From contig NZ_NSBU01000007.1 in assembly GCF_002285415.1 (NCBI RefSeq), forward strand, positions 952,201 through 1,016,200: DNA of 64,000 nucleotides, read 5' to 3'. Below are positions 58,682 through 64,000 of the stretch, piece by piece. The notes beneath the pieces were generated by a model that had not been told where the DNA came from, ran no database searches, and saw only the letters and a program-made list of their open reading frames with translations. The DNA is from Actibacterium pelagium. Lineage in GTDB: Bacteria; Pseudomonadota; Alphaproteobacteria; Rhodobacterales; Rhodobacteraceae. The stretch's first letter is position 1; every line of letters begins with the position of its first letter. A program made the position numbers and the translations under genes.

Positions 58682-59200
58682 CTAAGAAGCCTCTGAACTG
58701 CGTATCAGCCAACCGTTTCCATAAACAAGCTTGTGCAGATTGTATCCGATTTCGCCGCGACCCTTAATGGTTCGCACTTCACCCGCAGGCACATACTTGC
58801 TGGCGGTACTCCTCGACAATTCTCCACCGTTAATATTCTCCAGTAGATAATCCACCTCGACCCTTTTAGGTGTGTCCGAAAGATTTTCGATTTGATACTC
58901 CCAAAACCAAACAACACTTACTTCGGGCCCTTCAAACAAATCCCAGAAGCTTTCAACCTCGAAACGAGCCGCTTCTAAATGGCTGAAATAATGTGTACTT
59001 CTGACAAATCTGAGGGGTGGATTTTCTTTTTCTTCACCCTGGTAATTTATTGATGATGTTGAATCAGTCACGGCTTCCATTTGGTTTTTCAGAGAAGCTA
59101 CCTTCACAGGGTGAGCATTTAGGTAACCCAGTAAAAGAACGACTGAAGGCAACAGCATAAAGCCAAACCCAATCCCAAAATACTTAAAGAAGTCCCTCAT
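58682..59200 (-). CDS. Hypothetical single-pass membrane protein
   Basis: A 172-residue protein with an N-terminal membrane helix (about residues 8-28, FGIGFGFMLLPSVVLLLGYL) and an extracytoplasmic beta-rich domain (FWEYQIENLSDTPKRVEVDYLLENI). No known family recognised. The ATG at 59200 has GGGAGG at 7-8 bases; ATG 59206 is too close to it. Base composition and codon use are more AT-rich than the core. Confidence 0.6.
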   Translation of the reverse strand: MRDFFKYFGIGFGFMLLPSVVLLLGYLNAHPVKVASLKNQMEAVTDSTSSINYQGEEKENPPLRFVRSTHYFSHLEAARFEVESFWDLFEGPEVSVVWFWEYQIENLSDTPKRVEVDYLLENINGGELSRSTASKYVPAGEVRTIKGRGEIGYNLHKLVYGNGWLIRSSEAS

Positions 59201-59374
59201 TTTCATACCTCCCAAATAACTTCACAATCGATAACCAGAGGACACAAATGGCCCAAAAACCGACAACGAAGGACACTGATTTACCCGTAGTTACTACCCC
59301 AACGAGCCAAGGGTTTTGATTGAAATCAATTTCAGATCAGTATTGTTTGGCGGGTAGCTTTCAAACAAAGCACC

Positions 59375-59494
59375 ATGACCAGACTTCTCGCTTTTTTCTT
59401 CGCCATTACCCTGTCGGCGACATCCGTCCATGCGAAAGAAATCAAGGGCCGTGAGCTTCAGCGCCTGGCTCCGGGACGAGGTTTTAAACTGTGA
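59375..59494 (+). pseudogene. 5' remnant of a small secreted protein gene
   Basis: The frame starts with a good signal peptide (MTRLLAFFFAITLSATSVHA) and continues KEIKGRELQRLAPGRG, then stops after 39 codons where an IS3-type transposase remnant begins in another frame. Comparable Rhodobacterales secreted proteins are about three times longer, so this looks like a gene cut by insertion-sequence debris. Confidence 0.45.
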
Positions 59495-59641
59495 GTTCTT
59501 CTACAGCCTGCGTTTGGCACACATCCGAATCGAACAATGGATAAACACTACAACACCAGGCAACCACATAGCGCTCTGGGTTATCGCCCACCGGCTCCAG
59601 AATCCATCGCCCCGATGGCCCAAAAGCCGGTAATGCACTAA
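59454..59641 (+). pseudogene. C-terminal remnant of IS3-family transposase (OrfB), frameshifted
   Basis: SFSAWLRDEVLNCEFFYSL and IEQW (59454 to about 59540) match the DDE-domain end of IS3-family OrfB. The continuation HYNTRQPHSALGYRPPAPE lies in a different frame from about 59543 to the stop at 59641, so one base has been lost. Only about 60 codons remain. The sequence after the stop (CAATCAAACGGGACTACTT to about 59675) resembles an IS right end. Confidence 0.75.
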
Positions 59642-59672
59642 CAATCAAACGGGACTACTTAGGTGGGACTGA

Positions 59673-60605
59673 TCACTTCCGGAGGTCTTCCTTCAAGTCC
59701 TGAAGGTCCTCGTAGTGCACCGCGATTGCCAGCATTTCCTTCGTCTGCGGAAGACCTGCCTTGGCCAAGTCCTCCATCGTCCACGCCAGCTGTTCCTGTG
59801 CCATCTTCTTCATTTCCGCATCTGGCATCACTCGCTTGAACTTGAACTCGCCACCACCTTGGCTGCTGGCTATCCAAACAGGGTGATATTCATATATGCT
59901 GTCCGCCCAAGTTCCTATTTTCCCCGACCGGTGAAGGTCTTGAGTATAGCGGAAACTCGGGTCGGCACCCATAATTTCTATTTTTTGTTTTCGGCGCCTC
60001 TCGAACCTAGTTCCACTAGGTGGAATTGTTTTTATTTTCACTCTTAAATACTCGTACATTTCGTCTTCCCATACCCCATCTCGTCTTTGTTTTAGAATGC
60101 CACAGTCAGGAAACTGTTCAGCTGGATGACTGTAGGCCTTCGTAGTCGGGTAAAAGGATTTCGAGGCCTCGTTCGTTGAGTTTCCAATTGGAATTGAGTT
60201 GATCCTTACCGCTCCAACCTCGTTTGTTTCATCTGGGCACCGGCGGTCCGCATCTTTTAATCTGCGGGATTTCTTTTCGGTCGCTTTTTCCGTTTTGTTA
60301 AAGGAGACCCGACTGATTTCCGCGCGTTCCTTGGGCTTTGAATCGCTAGGAAATGGAAAGCCAAGTGCCGTCCAAAAAACTAAAGCTGTATACACCGGAA
60401 AGAATATGATTGCGGGCAACAGTCCCCTACCGAAGACTAAACTCACGCCCCACATAGCACCAATTGTTATTGGAACGCTGACGAACAGGCTGAAGAAGAT
60501 AACGAAGGCTGCACCTCTCAGCATATAAGTGTTGTCCGATGTCAGGCCAACAATCAATGGTAGACCGAATAGGTACATCATGAAGAAAACACTGAAATCG
60601 CTCAT
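59673..60605 (-). CDS. Hypothetical membrane protein
   Basis: A 310-residue protein with three hydrophobic helices in the first 90 residues (about 5-22, 28-53, 62-82) and a long charged cytoplasmic part. That part contains two similar segments, WEDEMYEYLRVKIKTIPPSGTRF and WADSIYEYHPVWIASSQGGGE, an internal duplication, and ends in a helical tail (MAQEQLAWTMEDLAKAGL, DLQDLKEDLRK). No family recognised. It lies directly beside the transposase remnant. Confidence 0.58.
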   Translation of the reverse strand: MSDFSVFFMMYLFGLPLIVGLTSDNTYMLRGAAFVIFFSLFVSVPITIGAMWGVSLVFGRGLLPAIIFFPVYTALVFWTALGFPFPSDSKPKERAEISRVSFNKTEKATEKKSRRLKDADRRCPDETNEVGAVRINSIPIGNSTNEASKSFYPTTKAYSHPAEQFPDCGILKQRRDGVWEDEMYEYLRVKIKTIPPSGTRFERRRKQKIEIMGADPSFRYTQDLHRSGKIGTWADSIYEYHPVWIASSQGGGEFKFKRVMPDAEMKKMAQEQLAWTMEDLAKAGLPQTKEMLAIAVHYEDLQDLKEDLRK

Positions 60606-60873
60606 TCTCTACGTTTCCCCGTTGCTAGCACTGCCCATTATGAGCTTAGCCTACCCGGTCGGCAGCAAAGTATAATTGAGCTGCGTCAACCCCACTCTGG
60701 AAAACCCAATAATTGAGGCAGCCGCGGTTCTGGCCGTCATGCTCAAGAGGGTCGCGACACTTCCTATAAGAGATTGATCTATTCGGACGCCAACCTTCCT
60801 GGCGCTGTCCAGCGTCGCTCAGGCGCCGGGCTTGATGGATTTCATCACGGCGTAGGCCGAGGCGGCAATCGCG
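60606..60873. other. Gap without a clear gene
   Basis: 268 bases. On the minus strand, around 60822-60880, a short frame reading NAIAASAYAVMKSIKPGA looks protein-like and ends in a stop; it may be the tail of a lost gene. Nothing else is supported. Confidence 0.3.
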
Positions 60874-61869
60874 TTACCTTCGCTGGATAACGCGCCCGTC
60901 CTCTCGGTTAATTACAAAGCCATTTGAACCCCATGTTAGCCCTATGATCACAGTCGACGTACCACGCGATGTTTTCCCCCTCTCGGGACTATGGGCATAC
61001 CAATCAACTTCGCCTCTGACAGTGCAAAGTCCGAATTCATCGCATTTCGTTCCGCCGGGCTGGGGGCGAAAATGATAGTCTCGTACAGGCCACCGATTGG
61101 CAAAGTTCACCTTCTCTATCATCACTTTGTGCCGAGGCTGCGTTTCGCCGTAAAAGTCAACTTCTGAGCTGTAAGTGTCGGATATCCGGCTCAGGGCATC
61201 GCTATTATTCTCCGACCACATCCGGTTGTGCCATGAAACAAAGGCGATAGCTTTCTCATCCCAATTTGTTTGGCTCTTGTTTGTTGGCGCTGAGGAAACT
61301 TTTTTTCTGGATTGGTTTCCTAGCGAAACCAATCCCAATTGCGTCAATTCGTCTTGGGAAAAAACATACATGTCATCTGAAGGGGTCCGCAACATTCGCA
61401 CTAAAACGTCATTATGAACGCCAAACTGCTCCAGAACATCGATTATGTCTGAAAGAGCGACTTGTCCACTTTGCAGATCTCCACGTTTATTTGAAATCTG
61501 GTGAACACCAAGTTCCCCACTCACTGTCCGGTTTTTTCCTGCTGAGAAAACAAAGAAACAAGCTGAATAACATCCCTTTTCGACAATCGTATCAATTCCT
61601 AGGCGGTTTACTTCCAAGGCCAAGGAAAGGCCCGCATGTACGTCGCCGCCTGCACTGGAAAGCATCAATGATTGAGGTGATCCATACTCTCCAACTGCTC
61701 GTTGAAAGTTCAATGGTGTACGGGAGGTAATTGGTCCTGATAACAAAAAAATGCTCGGATCATCTTTTGCAACAAAAATAGGAGCATAGCTGTCATCAAT
61801 TTCACCCCTAGCCGTAGTTACGGTAAATGCAGTTAACAACAGGGTTGCAAAAAACACTTTACGTTTCAT
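60874..61869 (-). CDS. Periplasmic ClpP/crotonase-fold protein
   Basis: A 331-residue protein with a signal peptide (about 1-22, ending TTARG) and a ClpP-like domain (about 35-190): MLSSAGGDVHAGLSLALEVNRLG (oxyanion glycine loop), GCYSACFFVFSAGKNR (Ser in the nucleophile position) and GELGVHQIS (His). These are the equivalents of the SDH-type serine peptidase core in COG3904-like periplasmic proteins. The C-terminal 110 residues form an NTF2-like domain (WDEKAIAFVSWHNRMWSENN, YSSEVDFYGE). Substrate unknown. Confidence 0.7.
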   Translation of the reverse strand: MKRKVFFATLLLTAFTVTTARGEIDDSYAPIFVAKDDPSIFLLSGPITSRTPLNFQRAVGEYGSPQSLMLSSAGGDVHAGLSLALEVNRLGIDTIVEKGCYSACFFVFSAGKNRTVSGELGVHQISNKRGDLQSGQVALSDIIDVLEQFGVHNDVLVRMLRTPSDDMYVFSQDELTQLGLVSLGNQSRKKVSSAPTNKSQTNWDEKAIAFVSWHNRMWSENNSDALSRISDTYSSEVDFYGETQPRHKVMIEKVNFANRWPVRDYHFRPQPGGTKCDEFGLCTVRGEVDWYAHSPERGKTSRGTSTVIIGLTWGSNGFVINREDGRVIQRR

Positions 61870-62195
61870 AAGTCTTCCTTAGACGGCCTGCTATGAATGT
61901 TGGCGTTTGGCTAGACGCTGGTCCATCGGGGTTATGAACTCTAGTTTATAGCAGTCAAAAATGGCGTCTTTCTAGCCCCTTGGATCACACTCATTGACCC
62001 GGCTTCGCCCCCCACCATGTTCGCAGCCACGAGGTCTCGCTCCGATTAATTCAGGCAACCCTGGTGGCAACGTTGGTTTCATAAACGCTGGCAAGCTGAT
62101 TTCGCAGGGCCGCAAGCCTGAGAGGTGAACGGACTGTGCGCAATTACAAAGCGTTAGCGACCATGCTGTTTTGACGTCGAGGTCACCAAGGTTGC
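61870..62195. other. 326-bp gap without a gene
   Basis: I see no supported open frame, RNA or repeat here. The stretch is of mixed composition and may be degenerate element DNA; it separates two secreted-protein genes on the minus strand. Confidence 0.3.
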
Positions 62196-62567
62196 TCAGT
62201 CAAAAATTGGCCTCGTGCAATACCCCGATACCAATTCATGGCTTAGGCCTATCGAAATATCATTAAAGTAACCCGAGAGCCTTCCGTCCCCAACATTGAG
62301 CACAATAGAAATTACATCTCCGTCATCAACGCCATGTGCAACAAGATGACCCTCAACCTCAAGATAGGGAAGCCAAGTAGCCGATGGCCCTTCAGGGTTA
62401 GGTGAAAGGCTATGGCTTTCGGCATCGACGGCCAACTTGTAATTGCCTTCTTCTCCTCTTTCTTCACCTTCTGCTGCGAACCGAAGCTTGCAGTTCAAAT
62501 ATGTCGGTTCAGCCAGAGCAGGAAATGCAGCCAGACATACCAAGATTGCGGCGATTGAGTTCTTCAT
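62196..62567 (-). CDS. Hypothetical secreted protein
   Basis: A 123-residue protein with a signal peptide (MKNSIAAILVCLAAFPALA, cleavage before EPTYLNCKL) and a short beta-rich mature domain with two cysteines (NCKL, GYCTRPIFD) that could pair. The acidic segment EEGERGEEG is near the middle. No homologous family recognised; similar small secreted proteins are common in Rhodobacterales accessory DNA. Confidence 0.58.
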   Translation of the reverse strand: MKNSIAAILVCLAAFPALAEPTYLNCKLRFAAEGEERGEEGNYKLAVDAESHSLSPNPEGPSATWLPYLEVEGHLVAHGVDDGDVISIVLNVGDGRLSGYFNDISIGLSHELVSGYCTRPIFD

Positions 62568-62828
62568 TCGTAGTTCCCGTTAAATTTTCTAACAGGAGCA
62601 TATCAAAGACCGCACCGTGAGACATGGGGTTGTTTACGAGTTATTCGGTGGTTACGGGTGTCATTCAGAAAAAACAGGAGCCCCTGATCCTCTCCCACTG
62701 AAGTGGTCTGCTGTTATCTTGAGACAGCGGACACCCGTAGCTAGGAATCTCTCCTTATCTGGCGGCGGGTCACCCCCCCGACGGCGTTGAAAGAGCCTCG
62801 CTACGCATTACCCAGCAAGTCTCCGACT
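62568..62828. other. Gap with a possible insertion-sequence end
   Basis: No gene seen. Around 62698-62738 the stretch AGTGGTCTGCTGTTATCTTG with GAGACAGCGGACACC reads like the terminal region of an insertion sequence, but no matching second end is visible in the window. Confidence 0.25.
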
Positions 62829-63593
62829 TCAATCAGTCCATAGCAAATCGCGTATCTTCCAATACTCGTCAGTTTTGTTTCGGTTCGAAAATTGCCTATC
62901 AAGATATATCAGCGCCGTCTCACCATCCGTGTTCCGAGCATTCAGATCCGCGCCCGCTTCCAACAACGCCCGTATGCCGTCTCTGCTTCCCCACTGCGCC
63001 GCAATCATCAGCGCCGTCTCACCCTCTATGTTCCGAGCATTCACATCCGCGCCCGCTTCCAACAACGCCCGTATGTTGCCCGCAGTTCTACCAAAAACCG
63101 CAGACATCAGCGCCGTCTCACCATCCGCTTCCCGAGCATTCACATCCGCGCCCGCTTCCAACAACGCCCGCATGCCGTCTCCGTTTTCAAACAACACCGC
63201 AGACATCAGCGCCGTCTCACCATCCGTGTCCCGAGCATTCAGATCCGCACCCGCTTCCAACAACGCCCGTATGCCGTCTCCGTGTCCCGACACCGCCGCA
63301 TTTATCAGCGCCGTCTCACCCTCCATGTCCCGAGCATTCAGATCCGCACCCGCTTCCAACAACGCCCGTATGCCGTCTCTGCTTCCCCACTGCGCCGCAA
63401 TCATCAGCGCAGTCTCACCATCCATGTTCCGAGCATTCAGATCCGCGCTAGAAATCTCCTTTTCAATCGCATCCTGCGAAGCGCTGTCCCACCAGTCTGC
63501 GTCGCATAGATTGCCGCAAGTTTGTCCCAGCCCAACACTTCCCCACACCGACAGGGACAATCCCAGAACCAGACCCGTAAAAACCTGCTTCAT
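62829..63593 (-). CDS. Secreted ankyrin-repeat protein
   Basis: A 254-residue protein with a signal peptide (about 1-24, MKQVFTGLVLGLSLSVWGSVGLG), a short Cys-containing segment, then five 33-residue ankyrin repeats (residues 49-213, consensus GADLNARDxDGETALMxA...GIRALLEA) and a sixth divergent unit to the end. Units 1 and 5 share an 18-residue identical stretch. Start at 63593 with an AAAGGA site. It probably acts in protein binding; export suggests a periplasmic partner. A Sel1-repeat gene lies 49 bases upstream in the same direction. Confidence 0.8.
   Translation of the reverse strand: MKQVFTGLVLGLSLSVWGSVGLGQTCGNLCDADWWDSASQDAIEKEISSADLNARNMDGETALMIAAQWGSRDGIRALLEAGADLNARDMEGETALINAAVSGHGDGIRALLEAGADLNARDTDGETALMSAVLFENGDGMRALLEAGADVNAREADGETALMSAVFGRTAGNIRALLEAGADVNARNIEGETALMIAAQWGSRDGIRALLEAGADLNARNTDGETALIYLDRQFSNRNKTDEYWKIRDLLWTD
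62955..63449. repeat. 99-bp tandem repeats encoding ankyrin units
   Basis: Five copies of a 99-bp unit. The copies around 62955-63053 and 63351-63449 are nearly identical at DNA level over most of their length, while the inner units are more diverged, suggesting recent unit duplication or gene conversion. Confidence 0.75.
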
Positions 63594-63642
63594 ACTGTTT
63601 TCCTTTGCGGATAGACCCAAAACCAGTTTGCTTGAACGAACC

Positions 63643-64000
63643 TCAGCAACCCTTGTAGTTCTTTGCGACACATTCACGAGCAAGTCTTTGCGCCTCTGAT
63701 ATGTCTTTCGCAGACATCTTTAGTGCTACTAAGTCTCTGCCTATTTTCCCATTTTCATTACCAAGAGACGCTGCGATGTTTGCCCACATATGTGCGTAGA
63801 TGTTGTCTTGAATGACGCCGAATCCGTTGTAATACATCTTAGCCAAATTGTTTTGCGCGCTTGCGTCTCCTTGCTCAGCAGCTTTGCGATACCATTTGGC
63901 CGCTTCCGCATAATCCTGTGTGACACCGTCGCCATTATAATACGTCACACCCAGATTGAATTGCGCTGATGCGTGTCCTTGCTCAGCAGCTTTGCGATAC
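63643..64000 (-). CDS. Sel1-repeat (TPR-like) protein, partial
   Basis: The C-terminal part of a Sel1-like repeat protein. At least three repeat units are visible (YRKAAEQGHASAQFNLGVTY, YYNGDGVTQDYAEAAKWYRKA, AKMYYNGFGVIQDNIYAHMW), then a helical tail ending NYKGC. The frame stays open through the window end at 64000, so the start, and whether it has a signal peptide, are not visible. Sel1 proteins are scaffolds for protein contacts, often in the periplasm. Confidence 0.8.
   Translation of the reverse strand, partial: YRKAAEQGHASAQFNLGVTYYNGDGVTQDYAEAAKWYRKAAEQGDASAQNNLAKMYYNGFGVIQDNIYAHMWANIAASLGNENGKIGRDLVALKMSAKDISEAQRLARECVAKNYKGC

Overview
The window is bacterial chromosome from an alphaproteobacterium, most likely a marine member of the Rhodobacterales (Roseobacter group). 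The evidence is the GC-rich, gene-dense core, the conserved order trpE / trpG-trpD-ung-trpC-moaC-moeA-lexA with comEC, gltX and gltA, an alphaproteobacterial SOS box (GAAC-N7-GAAC) in front of lexA, a Bpt-type aminoacyl-tRNA-protein transferase, and an ilvIH locus with a leader-peptide attenuator. No rRNA or tRNA gene and no CRISPR array was seen.

Layout. 1-20 kb is housekeeping: an L,D-transpeptidase-fold protein, gpt, a PpiD-like periplasmic chaperone, the tryptophan genes (with a divergent polysaccharide-deacetylase-like gene between trpE and trpG), uracil-DNA glycosylase, molybdopterin genes, lexA, comEC, gltX, gltA and glnE. 20-31 kb holds ybaK, DUF2852 and RDD membrane proteins, bpt, the attenuated ilvI-[GT87-GT87]-ilvH locus, a mutarotase-like gene, rlmE and a Ppx/GppA gene. 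31-37 kb carries a corrinoid/one-carbon set: a small 'virulence factor' domain protein, a methyltetrahydrofolate-binding methyltransferase and a RamA-like [2Fe-2S]/ASKHA activator, with a lipoprotein and a CoA-transferase between them. 36.6-40.2 kb is ccmF-ccmH-ccmI (cytochrome c maturation).

The most striking part is 40.3-46.5 kb: a YceI-OmpA fusion, a secreted caspase-like protein with a C-terminal CXXCH haem motif, a large outer-membrane beta-barrel with an N-terminal helical repeat region, and a secreted cytochrome with 20 CXXCH motifs. They sit directly beside the cytochrome c maturation genes, and a paired 16-bp direct repeat lies in the divergent promoter. I read this as a candidate porin-cytochrome electron conduit with unusual accessory proteins. 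It is followed by a D-Ala-D-Ala cluster (VanX-like dipeptidase, membrane-anchored MurF-like ligase, alpha/beta hydrolase, Ddl-like ligase) and a tight three-gene cell-surface operon (AlkP/sulfatase-fold membrane protein, kinase-like/methyltransferase fusion, small YIDPVTGS protein).

From about 55.4 kb the character changes to accessory DNA. There is a P4-type tyrosine integrase, an AlpA-like excisionase/regulator, several small genes (one of 43 codons with an ideal ribosome-binding site) and four iteron-like repeats. Beyond these is a lower-GC tract of mostly secreted or membrane hypothetical proteins on the minus strand, with an IS3-type transposase remnant, a ClpP-fold periplasmic protein, a homogenised ankyrin-repeat protein and a Sel1-repeat protein cut by the window end.
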